Shown here piece by piece: positions 27,509 to 37,920 of a stretch of DNA of 64,000 nucleotides. Numbering within the stretch: position 1 is the stretch's first letter; the number at the start of each line of letters is the position of its first letter. Origin of the DNA: Formicarius rufipectus (taxonomy: Eukaryota > Chordata > Aves > Passeriformes > Formicariidae); NCBI GenBank assembly GCA_013399695.1, contig VXAU01003504.1, positions 684,736 to 748,735 on the forward strand, read 5' to 3'. The position numbers and the translations under genes are program-made. The notes under the pieces were generated by a model, which was given only the letters and a program-made list of their open reading frames with translations, made no database searches and was not told where the DNA came from.

Positions 27509-27842
27509 TGTCCTTATTTTAGTAGCCAGGATCAGTTTGTCACTGTGTGGGTGTGTATTCTAAACCCTCTATGTAATTTTTCTCATGAACTGCTCACAAT
27601 GGACCATTTGCAGCAGCTGCCCAGGGCACACCCAACCCCTCAGGCTACAAGCCGAGTGTTCAGGAACTTCTGTAGGACAAGAAGTTCTCCTGCCTCCACA
27701 CCCACCTGAGGGGTCATGTCTGCCAATGGGCCATCAGGGATGCTAAAAATAAGCCATTGTTCACCTCACAGAGTAAATCACCCATTGTGAAACTCTCCAC
27801 CCTGGGGGAGGGACTGGGCGTTCCCATCTGAGCCCAAGTGGA

Positions 27843-27848
27843 TATAAG
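27843..27848 (+). promoter_or_regulatory. TATA box of the solo LTR
   Basis: TATAAG sits about 335 bases into the LTR and about 275 bases before the ATTAAA signal. This is a plausible U3 promoter position. It would drive transcription on the plus strand, antisense to COMMD1. The second LTR copy lacks this segment. Confidence 0.55.
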
Positions 27849-28119
27849 TTTGGGGTTTGGGGACTGGGTGGTCTCTTCAGATCCAGAGGAGGACCAGAGC
27901 GTCGACCGGACTGAGATTGCCACCAGACTGCAACCATCATTTTCACCAGCAGGTTTCTTGTTTTCTTTTTACTTTGAACTCAAGGGGGGCCACATGGTGC
28001 TCAGCACAGGGGTTGGTGAGCTCCATTCTGCTCGTGCCCCACTATGCTGGGCTGTACATCTGGTGTTTGTGTGACACAAATGAATTTTCCTTCTGTCTCA
28101 GTGTATTTTGTGATCTTTT

Positions 28120-28125
28120 ATTAAA
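28120..28125 (+). terminator. Polyadenylation signal ATTAAA in the solo LTR
   Basis: ATTAAA is followed by TTGTTATTCTG. The same signal is conserved at 40067-40072 in the second copy, which supports it being the LTR polyadenylation signal. Confidence 0.6.
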
Positions 28126-28199
28126 TTGTTATTCTGACTTGCAATCCCCATTCTGAGTTGGATTCATTTCTCCTGCTGGTTTAACTCTAAACCAGCACA

Positions 28200-28204
28200 G
28201 GATC
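28200..28204. repeat. Target-site duplication of solo LTR, right copy (GGATC)
   Basis: Exact match to 27504-27508, directly after the LTR end. The CR1 homology resumes with CTATTCCAG. Confidence 0.88.
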
Positions 28205-29035
28205 CTATTCCAGAGCACAGCCACCCTCTGGGTGAAACACCTTTTCCTAATATTCAACCTGAGCCTCCCCTGACTCAGCTTCATGCCATTCCCTCAGGTC
28301 CTCTCACTGTCACCAGAGGGAAGACATCAGTGCCTGCCCCTTGACTTTCCCTCACAAGGAAGTTGTAACTGCAGTGAGGTCTCTCCTCAGTCTCCTCTTC
28401 TCCAGGCTGAACACACCAAGTGGCCTCAGCCTTTCCTCATACAGCATCCCCTGCAGACCCTTCACCATCCTCACCGCCCTCCTTTGGATGCTCTCTAATG
28501 GTTTAGTATCTTTTTTATAATGTGGCTCCCCAAACTGCACACAATATTGCAGGTGAGGCCGCTCCAGTGCAGAGCAGAGTGGGACAATCCCCTCCCTTGC
28601 CCAGCTTTGCCTGATGCCCCCAGGACACAGTTGGCCCTCCTGGCAGCCAGGGCACTGCTGACTCACATTCAACTTGCCATTCACCAGGACCTCCCAGGTC
28701 CCTTTCTGTGGCACTGCTTTCCAGCATCTCATTTCTCACTCCCCCGTTTGTACATCCAGGGCTGTCCCATCCCAGGGGCAGAATCCAGAACTAGTCTTTC
28801 TGAACTTCACACAGTTGGTGATTGCGCAGCCCTTTGTCAGGGTCTCTCTTCAGGGCCTCTCTGCCTTCAGGGGACTCAACAGCTCCTCCCAGTTTAGTAC
28901 TACCAGCAAACTTATTTAGTATCCCTTCCAGTCCTGTGTCCAAGGCATTTATGAAGATGTTGAAGAGCCCTCTGGAACCCTGCTAGTCACCACCCTGATG
29001 TCACCCCACTCACTACAGCCCCTTGGAATAACCAG
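28205..29035 (-). mobile_element. CR1 LINE, ORF2 part of the LTR-split copy
   Basis: This continues the element starting at 27351. Read on the minus strand it covers the end of CR1 ORF2. A 126-codon stretch (28352-28732) retains RPHLQYCVQF, YKKD and GVFSLEKRRLRRDL, the C-terminal region of the CR1 reverse transcriptase. Further upstream (28899-28913) the FADD catalytic box of the polymerase reads FAGS, so both catalytic aspartates are lost. Frameshifts and small gaps break the frame elsewhere. It is an inactive 5'-truncated copy; the left boundary on the minus strand fades near 29035. Confidence 0.92.
28352..28732 (-). pseudogene. CR1 ORF2 remnant, C-terminal reverse-transcriptase region
   Basis: Open for 126 codons. 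The order of motifs NVSQQCPG, CSALERPHLQYCVQF, YKKDTKPLESIQRRAVRM and YEERLRPLGVFSLEKRRLRRDL follows the thumb/C-terminal part of CR1 reverse transcriptase. The N-terminal endonuclease and most of the polymerase are absent, and the catalytic box just upstream is mutated. It is a dead fragment, not a gene. The first codons are out of the CR1 frame. Confidence 0.88.
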
Positions 29036-29805
29036 ACCCCTATCCTTGCAGGAACCTCAGAAGAAACACTGAGTATCGACCTCCGGGGCCTCCTCCACTC
29101 TGGAAACTTCTTTCAGTGCCAGCAATTGATCATTTGCTCCTGGCACACCTACACACAGCCAGCTGGTAGGGGTGCAGCCTTGTGAGTTTGAACACAGACT
29201 TCCAAAAAAAGGCCACAAGGCATGTGTGTGTGTGAGGGGGTGAGCTACTCAAGTACCCAACACACTGCGATGACTCAAACGAGAGTGAGAATTTCAGAGG
29301 GAAGAAGGAAGATGAGACAAAGTGAAGGGCAGAAAAAGCCAGAATAGCTTGTTTTACCCAGATGTTTATGCAAATGGAAGGCTGCACATGAAACCAAAGA
29401 AATTCAGCATTGATCAGGGGCATGGAGATATGCCATTAGCTTTGCAAAGTGGGACTTTCTCAGCCCATGAGCACAGTGCAGCACTTAACAGTGCTATGAA
29501 GGCAACTTCTTTAGTGCTGTAACACACCCATGATTGTAAAACGTACTTTTTCTGTTTAGATTCTTATGCTATTACTTTAATACCCAAAAATACCTTGTAA
29601 GGACATGAAAACGTCCTCCTGCTTATCCAGAAATATAGACTGTACATGTGTACAGTGTGCTTTGATAGAAAAAAAGCCACACCTTTCCTCAACATCTGAC
29701 TCATTGCTTTTCACCTGATTTGTCCCTAATTAGTACCAGCCATGTCTAAAGACTAGCCACAAGCCTGAGAGATAAAGGTATGGCTGCAGAGAGGAGTGAG
29801 AAACT

Positions 29806-29994
29806 ATGGACAAAACACATCGTCATCATTTCGAGTGTAAGAGATTTGAGTGTGTTTGTTTTCGGTACAACACGTCATGTTCCTTCGACTTCGGTGACCC
29901 AACCCTTGCCTCCATCAAAAACATCTTTGAGTGTCAGAAGGATGGTGGCCTTTGTATTAACAGTGCTTGTAGTGTGAAGCATGTTTACCACTGA
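29806..29994 (+). CDS. Cysteine-rich short ORF, possible defensin-like exon or relic
   Basis: Function unknown. The ORF has 62 codons and seven cysteines, an unusually high share for random AT-rich DNA. The last three are spaced C-x6-C-x4-C in CQKDGGLCINSAC. That spacing and the GG-x-C feature resemble the first half of a beta-defensin core. The frame stops seven residues after the third of these, so the later C-x(n)-C-x-CC part is missing. An AATAAA lies 56 bases after the stop codon (30050-30055), followed by a GT/T-rich stretch. In-frame TGA at 29797-29799 bounds it upstream. No signal peptide and no convincing splice acceptor is seen. It may be a broken gene, a terminal exon, or chance. 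Confidence 0.2.
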   Translation: MDKTHRHHFECKRFECVCFRYNTSCSFDFGDPTLASIKNIFECQKDGGLCINSACSVKHVYH

Positions 29995-30049
29995 GGAAAG
30001 GGGGAAAAAATTGATTTCCATATGCAACATACAGAGCTAGTCTTCTCTA

Positions 30050-30055
30050 AATAAA
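30050..30055 (+). terminator. Possible polyadenylation signal AATAAA
   Basis: AATAAA followed by 'cccgtttgttc', 56 bases beyond the stop of the cysteine-rich ORF. Such hexamers are common in AT-rich DNA, so it is only suggestive. Confidence 0.2.
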
Positions 30056-30329
30056 TGGACCCGTTTGTTCATATCTGTCCATCTTCAGCCCTCAAAATTC
30101 ATTTTCAAGTAAGGGCAACTCAAAAGTAGAGCTGTAAAAAGGAAGACCTTGGTGCAGGCAACAAAGAGATGACAGATGGAGTGAAGGGGGAAGGGGGAAG
30201 AGATAATGGCCCTTTGGTTTGCTGATATTTAATGAGGCATTGGAGGACTTCATCCAATGTGTGCACAATCGATTCCCTCGGTAAATCTGCTAAACCCCTC
30301 GACAGCACCCTGTTTGAGGCTGGGATTGT

Positions 30330-30480
30330 CACGATTCACTGGTCCAAAGGGTGAAGGACAATCAGAAGGAAGAAGCAGAGCCCTGGTGAACCCCGGAGCC
30401 CCGTGTGGCGCCATCAGCGCACGGCGCCACTGGCACAGACTGACACCCGATTTTAACCGAGAGAGGTTTGCACATCTCCA
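30330..30480. promoter_or_regulatory. CpG-rich pocket in AT-rich intron
   Basis: A cluster of CpG dinucleotides with two GGCGCC palindromes 16 bases apart (30407-30412 and 30423-30428), each inside a -GGCGCCA sequence. Surrounding DNA is CpG-poor. It is too short for a CpG island. It might be a small regulatory element, or a young or conserved segment; evidence is composition only. Confidence 0.25.
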
Positions 30481-33400
30481 GAGCAACTCCAGCTCACTTA
30501 AAATGCAAAACTGTTTCCTTTCAAGCTGCCCTCTGCCCAATTCTAATCAAGTCTCTGGAGTAATAAGCCTCGGCTGTGTTCACGTGTACCTCAATCAGCA
30601 AAGCTGATTCTCAGTATAATCATCAGAGTGAACAAAATTTAAACAGCTTAGCTACATAAATTTACCACATAAAGCTCATTATTTCCAATATATTAGGAGA
30701 TGCAGGGGCCAAGTAATTCCTCTATATTCCATCCTTATTTTTAAAGCTCTGCTTTGATATGGCAGTTCATTAAATCCACAGAAGAAGTACAGACAGGAGT
30801 TTCACATGCAGTTTCAAGTGAGGATTCCACACACTTCTTCAAAAAAGCTCCCCACCAAAGCACACACAAGCCTAAGAACACGATCTATTCACAGCTTCCC
30901 AGAAAAATAAGCTGTGCCACAGAGAAAGAACAACACTCTGTTTCCACAGCACAGCACTGATCTCAGTATAATAACATAAAGCAACAGCACCTGGACACAC
31001 CTTGCAAACCCAAACCTTACCCAGGAGAGTAGCTTCAGACTGGGACTACCTGTGGTCCTTCGCTGTGTTGCACAACTCCAGTGAAGAAAAAAACCCCCAA
31101 CCCTCAGTAGCTCTGCTGAAACTAATCAAGAAACAAAGTTTGAGAGGGAGGAGGGAGCCAAGGAAATGGAAAGATGGAGGAGAAAGGCAGAACAACACCC
31201 TGAGGGTGCAACGGCAAAAGGGAGAAGAGGCGAGGCTGAAGAAATGAAGCAGAACCAGCAGAGAAAGGCACGAGAGAAACAGTAAGACCCACATCAGCAA
31301 GGCATGCACTGTGGCTGCCCAGGGGTGATCTGCATCCCAGGACTTGCTGGGTTCTGAGCCCGCTCTGGGACTCTGACTTGGACATCTCTTCTGGACTCTC
31401 CTCCTACTACAGACTGTTATCAAGCAGTCTCTGATTTAGCACCTACCCTGGAAATAGTCCCCTGTCTACTGGTAATCTAATCATAAATGATACCCAGGCA
31501 ATCTTCAAGTGATGGCCTATCACTTAGAAAAGCAGCAGAGTACCTCAGAAGCAAATCCCCCATCTCAACTGGCCACACCTTCGACAGATGTTCCGAGGAA
31601 AACAACCTGTCTCCCTTGCCAAAGGTGACAGACACTTTCTTGGCCAAACACAGACCAGGGTTAATTGTTCTATCAGGTTTTTTCTGCCCAGCTTTCCAGT
31701 CTTACAAAATATTAACTTGACTCAATTAAAAAAAATAAAGGTCCTGCACTTCAGTGGCAGTTGGGCAGGCTCTGGTTTCCAAAATCACGGGTGCATTACA
31801 TCTATTCTACTACACCACCATAAACTAGATTTTTCTGCGTGATTGCCTATTCTCTTAGCAACGCTTGACATTCACCTTATTGATAAGAGTGCATACAATA
31901 TAACCAAACCATTACATTTCACTAGGTATAAAATGCTATTGCTTCACACTTGAAATCTGGGAAAAAGTAAGATGTTAAGGATGAGGCTGGGTAATAGATT
32001 GGCATGGAGGATGAGTCTCTGGGGAAACCACTTCAGACAAAAGGCAGCATTTGACTTGGGTTCTAACAACAGGGAAAGGAAAGAGAGACACTAAAACAAT
32101 TTCCCAGATTTTGGATGGGGAGTTATGAATATTCTACCACAATAGACCTCCATCTCAGATTTTATGTGGTTGGAAAAGTCCCACTAATATTTTCTCCAGT
32201 GGCTTATGGATATCACAAGCATTCTGCCTTTGCATGGAACCATTAAATAGACTTATTTACCCACAGGTAAATATTCTTGTGTGCATACAGGAGGTCCAAG
32301 CCCTAACGTTTCCAAGTGATCACTGACTGTGTGTAGCCTGTTTTTTCCAGGCCTAGTCTGAGGCACTGGGGTGTGGTTTGCAGAAGGACTGATGTCTGTC
32401 ACCACCATGGGTGCACAGTCAGGGGGGTTTGCTGATGACACCACCAAGGCTCTGCACTCTGGGAACCTGGGTTGAGGTTTTTTCCAACTGTGCACCATAA
32501 TTAGTGGAAATCCTTGTGTTTGTGTTCTCTGCCCTCAGATTGTATCCTTGAAATGGGAATTATAATACCATCAGAACTGATTGTAAGTATTCACTCAGAT
32601 TTTTATGGCAGTAAAGAGGGGTTCTATAGGAGCCTCCAAAACAATGAATACTATTAAAATAAACCATGGGGGAATTAATAATTTTGTATTCAATGCACAT
32701 TGAAAGCAAATCTTAAAGAGAGAATGAATGAAGAAGACAAATTACTTAGCAGCACCCTTTCAACAAACCCCTTATTATTCTGGGCAGTGAATGAAACAGA
32801 GGCAGTGTGGGAGACAAAACAAACACAACCAGAGCCAAGCAAAGGGCACAGAAGAAAGGAGGGTGCAGAGGAGCTGTGCTCCAGCAGGGAATGGTGCCAA
32901 ATGGAAAAGGCAGTGAGACAGCAGGAGAGCCCTGGTGATAATTCCCTGCCTGAAGGACAAAGCTCTGTCCTCCAAGGGAGCTGTTGGACATTGCTGTCAC
33001 TTCTTAGGGTGGGAGATCATGAGCCAGAGCACAACCAGCATTCCAAGTCACGTGCAAGTTCCTGGCTGGCAGCAAATCTCACACACCCTGTTTGCACATA
33101 ATGGTACTTGCCCTCCTCAGCCCCCTGGCCAGGACCTCTGTATGTTGCCCTGAGACAAAGGCATGAGTTGGAATCTCTCCTGGGAGCCAGAAGAGCTTGT
33201 ACAGGGTTCTCCATGCTGTCATGCAAACAGGGGGTGCAAGAGACACCCAAAAAGGGGCAGAAGAAATGAGGCTGTGCCGCAGGCTTGGAGAACAGCATCC
33301 CACCTCAGACAGCCCCTCCCAAAAAGCCTCTTCCAAAGAGCTATGTCTGAGAAAAGCAACGTCCAGTCCTCTCTGAAAGAAAGCACTGTCTGTGCAGATC

Positions 33401-35699
33401 AAAAGTTGATGGTTTAGAACAAAACACAAAGATTTGCTAAGTGCAGGTTTTTTTACCAGGTAGCTTCTGCATGAGGATCATGGCAAGCCAACAACCCCCA
33501 GGAAAGCCAAAGGTCACTGGCATGTGACAGCACCATCTAACACAAAGTCCCTCAAACTAAGCTTCCCTCCAGCAGCTCTGGAGAACTGTCTCCTTCAAAG
33601 GTGAGTCTTTTTGATCTCTCTGTGCCTGGAAAAACAAGCCTCTCTTCTTGTCTTCACTGCCCTCTTCCCTGGAGAGAAGCTTCAAGCCCTTGAAACTGAT
33701 CCATTTGTCCATTCTCTTTCAAATCCCTGCTCTCAGTTGCAGGTATTGTCTTTCTTCTGGTTGCCCTGCCTTAGCACCCTCTAAGCTTTCCTTGGTGTGC
33801 TTGCAGAGCAAAGTGTTCTGAAAAAAGTGGCCTGGTCACACACCATATCCAGACCACGATGATGTTCCAGTGCTCTTGGATCACAGCTTAACTGTCATGC
33901 AAGGCATTTGGTATGCTAAAACCTGTAAGTAATTCTGCTCTGTCAACTTAATGCTTGTTTCATTTGACTCCGAAAAAGAAATGCACATTTAAAGGGGGCT
34001 TTTCTTTATGATTTCATTTTTCACTTGCATTAATTTTATCCCAAGAGTTTTGATTTCATGCAAACACAGGTCTCTCACCCAGCAGCCAGCACTCCTTTGG
34101 CTGACAGTTCAATGACATTCACTCAGCTACCCTTCCCACAGCATAAGTGGAGGTGCTGTATTTCTCCTCTGCATTTGCTTCCTGGAAAAACGAAGGCTGA
34201 GACACTTCACCTCCTCTGCCCTGAGCTGAACAAAGCAACAAGGTTTCAACCCTACCATTTACTGGAGGAGTTGTCAAGCCATCATTAATCACTATGCAGT
34301 TCAGAGAGTTCTATCTCACCAAATCTTGGGCTCCTAGAGCTGACCTAGTAATACCTGCTTTCCTTTGGAGTCCATACAGATTCCTTGAGGGAACAGTCCA
34401 AGGTAGACACCTAAACCAAACCAGATTTATTGTTCCCTCAACCAGCCTGGGTTTCTCCATGTCCTCTCTGGTGAGCTCTGGGTGACCAGCTGGATGTAGA
34501 CACGGCTCATTGCTCAGCTCCAATCTTCAGTGAGAAGGGAGCATGTGAATGAACGCCTCTTTTTCACATTCTCAAAGCAGCAGGTACCACAAAAGCCAAT
34601 TTTGTCGAGTGTTGTGTTTGTTCTCATAGTATAATCAAGATATTTGTAGGCAGGAACAGGTTCCAGTCTAATTAAGTTTGATGAGGCTCGAGCTTTCTCC
34701 CAGACAGCTGCACTTCAGAGCTGCCTCAGAGCATCATGGTGCTATTTACTGGGAAACACAAGCGTTCCACTTCCATAAAAACAGGCAGTTTAAAATTAGC
34801 TGCAGATAACTCAAAACGACTGCTTGGAGCAGAAATGCAATTTTCTGGAAGGGGTTATTGGTTCTGACCGTGATGCACTGCACTCAGGATCTGTCATACC
34901 TCATTACTTCAGAGCCAGTTAAGTCAGGCCAGTGTAACTGGTTCTGACTGGATATGTCAGAGACACTCCTCACTGCCCAGTTCTTTTAAGATGCTGCCTT
35001 CCAGCCTGAAGTCTTAAAAAAAAAAGGCAATTATCAAACTAATTTTCTCTAGTCCTGGGGCATATTTACAGGTTAAATGGAACGAAATTTTTTAATAGTT
35101 CTTAAAGAAGAGCTTCACTTTTGAGGACAATTCAACAGAAATGGAATCAATTGACTGAAAAGTTCATTGCCTATAAGCATTCAAATATCACTTCAGAGGC
35201 TTAAAAAAATCCGGGTATTATAGCAGCTTTCCATGTTGAACCAAAATTTAGAAGCTGTCAGAGAATTTGTTCTAATTCCAGTAGTAATTTATGAATCTCT
35301 CATTTGCTTAGGCCACTGCAAATTAAATACAGGGCAAGCACATCCCCCATGTGCATTGGTGGAGCTTGGCAGTGTTTGAACAAGAGGAAACTTTGGTCTT
35401 TTCATCTTCTATCTGCCTACCTAACTTCACCTACTGCTGGCTGGGAACTCAAATCACAATGCCATAATCTTTGCTAGGTTTCCAGGGATGCAATTTATCA
35501 CAATTTGAGCATTAGGAATGTGACAAGGCATACAAGGAGGACTCAGTCTCAGAACAGAGGTCTTTGGTTGGGCAGGGTCAGGGTAAAAAGCACTATAAAG
35601 TTAGTTTTAGACATAAAACAAGAGGTTTCATATCCTCCTTGTCACTTAAAAGAGGGAAAAAACCCATAACTGAAAAATTAGCATCACGTATGGCTACTT

Positions 35700-35900
35700 T
35701 TAAAATTGAGGTTATATTTCAAGCATTTATTAACCAAATTAAGCATATGCAATTTAAATGATGCTTGCTTTGTCTTATTAACATATTAATGAATATACAT
35801 CAGTGAGCTGAACTAAAAATATATTGAAGATTTGCATGTCTGATTATCTTCATGGAGTTTTGCAACTGATAATTTGAAAGGAGGGAAGAAAAAAAAAAAC
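35700..35900. promoter_or_regulatory. Possible conserved noncoding element
   Basis: Contains an octamer ATTTGCAT (35830-35837), clustered TAAT/ATTA cores near 35775-35795, and a GATA-type TTATCT. This composition is common in vertebrate developmental enhancers. No alignment was available, so this is inference from motif content alone. Confidence 0.2.
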
Positions 35901-37837
35901 CGCTGTGTTGAGATCTATGCAAAATTACAGCATCGAGAGGTTCCTTAATCAAAGGATTGTTTTGTAGCTTTTGTAAGTCTACAAAGAGAGTACGAATCTC
36001 TTCCTAAATGAAGAGGATTTGCTCTTGGAATTATATTCAAAGTAGTAATTTCCTCAAGTAGTATATAGGACAATGATGTCTTAACCAAAAGTACTTGCCA
36101 ATGATCTCTTCCTGACCATCTTCTTTCAGGGAAAAGGAGGAAACTTATGCTTCACCACACTGCCTCAGTAAGTATTTTCAAAACAAGCAAAAAGGGAAGA
36201 AAAAAGGAACAGATGCAGGCATGGAAACAAGGAAAGCTATTTTGAGGATGAAATTGTCGACAGCAACCAACTTCTTGTAACCATTGAATGAAAAAAACCC
36301 TCAACCATCGAACAATAAACCAGTTTATTTGTTAAAGCTGTGAGTAAGTCAGGACTCTCTTGCTGTTCCCAGACTCAGAGCATCACTCCGGGCAACTCAG
36401 CCAAGCTGTAGTTCAGCTTGTCATACTTCCAACCTCCCACTAGACACAATAATCAGACAAGTAATAGGACCAATATTTCAATCATGTTTCTCAAGAATGC
36501 CATCACAAATGCATGTGGCTGAGCAATTTTCTAGAAACAAATAACAACAACACGGTTAAAATACCAAGATTCCCCTGTTCTTGCAATCTTAGCAGGTTGC
36601 CACCTCCAGATACCATTTAAAATCATTTCCATATCAGATACCTTTTCCACACTTCTCCAGATGAAGTCTACAATAAAAACTCATCCAACAGTTGTGTTTC
36701 TCATCTTCTATTCCTCCTTCATTCTTTGAAGACAAACTGGCACTTCAGAGAAGTTATTCTCAGTGCTCAGGGAAAGTTGCTCCCTTTCCGTTCAACAGAT
36801 CACTAGCCAGGATTTAAAATGGTGGATCTTTGTAAATGTATGCTTAAATGAGCAATTTCTTTCAAGGCAAGGCAGAGTTCTCAATTTCTTTTGCTCAATT
36901 TTGCCCTCACCCTGCCCCTTCAACAAACTGATCCAGGCTAGAAATAATTTGGGTGAGGGAGGAAACAAAAAACTTTCATTTGGACTCACTCAACCACTTT
37001 CAGTTCCATAAACATGTCACTGCTGGGGCAGCACAAGGGTGAGAACAAGTAACAAAGGTTGGGAACTTTTCAAGTCCACCTCGCAGCAAGACAAGAAACC
37101 TAAAACTACCATTTCATACCCACATGTGATTTTCTGGGGCAGTTCTATTCACTGTCTTTCTTTTAGACTGTGTTTTTAATGAGGTGAAGCCAGCATCTAA
37201 GATGCAGAAAAATCCATCTAATATAGAGGTAAGTGAGCCTGCAAATGGAATTGAAACGTTTTAGCTTCTTCAATGCAAATTCCCACCAGCCATCTGCTGA
37301 AAACCTGGCCTGTCCACATGGCAGCTGGTACCTGCAAAAAAAAAAACAACAAACAAACCCTTGCTTCCTACAGCCTTAATTCATTCCCTTGGGAAGGGAC
37401 ATGAGCCTTCCCCAAAATTTCTTTGCTGGGACCTAGAAGTTCCCAGGTAGCACTCCCAGCAGTATACAGCAGCAAGAGCAACTGCAGCATGAGTGAGAGT
37501 TTGCTTCTCTCCAAACACAGTGCCAGCATTCCAGGCACTTCACCTCTTGGTTAACTACATTTCCCTGCAGGGAGCTCCCAGGATTAATGCTCAGTTACCA
37601 AATTCCAAGGACAGCTTTGGACACCAGCAAATTCTAGCCAGTTCCCTGCAAAATCACTCAGGGATTTTGTGTGTGCCATGGTTGTTGTTGTTGGCTGGAC
37701 TTCGTGAACGAAGATCTTGGGATAAGCCTGCGCAATGGATTTTTTAAGTGAGGCACAGGGTGCGCAGAACTGGCCCCACTCCCTTTACTCCTGAGGCTCA
37801 TCTTGCCACGGCCGAGCACACTCGGATGGCGACAGCG

Positions 37838-37920
37838 AGTTCCTCCAGGATTCGAACCAGCGTCCTCAGAGGAGGAGCCGGCTCCACAGGCGGGGGCCTA
37901 CGCCACTCGGCCAACGCCCG
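37838..37920 (-). pseudogene. tRNA-like sequence (class II-like; decayed tRNA or SINE head)
   Basis: On the minus strand there is an A-box-like TGGCCGAGTGG (37903-37913) and a perfect B box GGTTCGAATCC (37848-37858), the internal promoter of RNA polymerase III. Hand folding gives an intact 3-bp D stem (GCC/GGC), an anticodon stem with 4 of 5 pairs, a 7-base loop CTGTGGA, and a 4-bp variable arm (TCCT/AGGA). The T stem keeps 3 of 5 pairs and the acceptor stem only about 3 of 7. The TGGCCGAGTGG start and long variable arm resemble tRNA-Ser/Leu. The poor acceptor and T stems argue against a working tRNA. It may be a pseudogene or the head of a tRNA-derived SINE. Confidence 0.5.

Larger units (their letters stand above)
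27509..28199 (+). mobile_element. Solo LTR of an endogenous retrovirus, full-length form
   Basis: The element runs from TGTCC to CAGCACA (691 bp) and is flanked by a perfect 5-bp target duplication GGATC (27504-27508 and 28200-28204) inside a CR1. Excising it restores a continuous CR1 sequence. It carries a TATA box (TATAAG at 27843-27848) and an ATTAAA polyadenylation signal (28120-28125) followed by T/G-rich sequence. It ends in a 10-bp perfect hairpin (28174-28183 with 28188-28197). There is no internal region, so it is a solo LTR left by recombination. A 5-bp duplication fits ERVL-type (class III) integrases; this assignment is inferred. It lies antisense to COMMD1. Confidence 0.9.
29036..37747. 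other. Intronic stretch with candidate noncoding elements
   Basis: Holds the cysteine-rich ORF, a CpG-rich pocket (30330-30480), purine-rich segments (31130-31270 and 32800-32940), and two AT-rich blocks of regulatory character (about 34560-34990 and 35700-35900). The second includes an ATTTGCAT octamer at 35830-35837. No exon recognised. Confidence 0.5.

Noticed and set aside
30257..30607. 116-codon ORF over the CpG-rich pocket
   Set aside because: The opposite strand is open as well, and the protein has no recognisable features. The CpG composition removes stop codons.
31046..31423. 125-codon Leu/Phe-rich minus-strand ORF resembling a membrane protein
   Set aside because: It is the complement of a purine-rich low-complexity tract, which gives Leu/Phe/Ser codons artificially.
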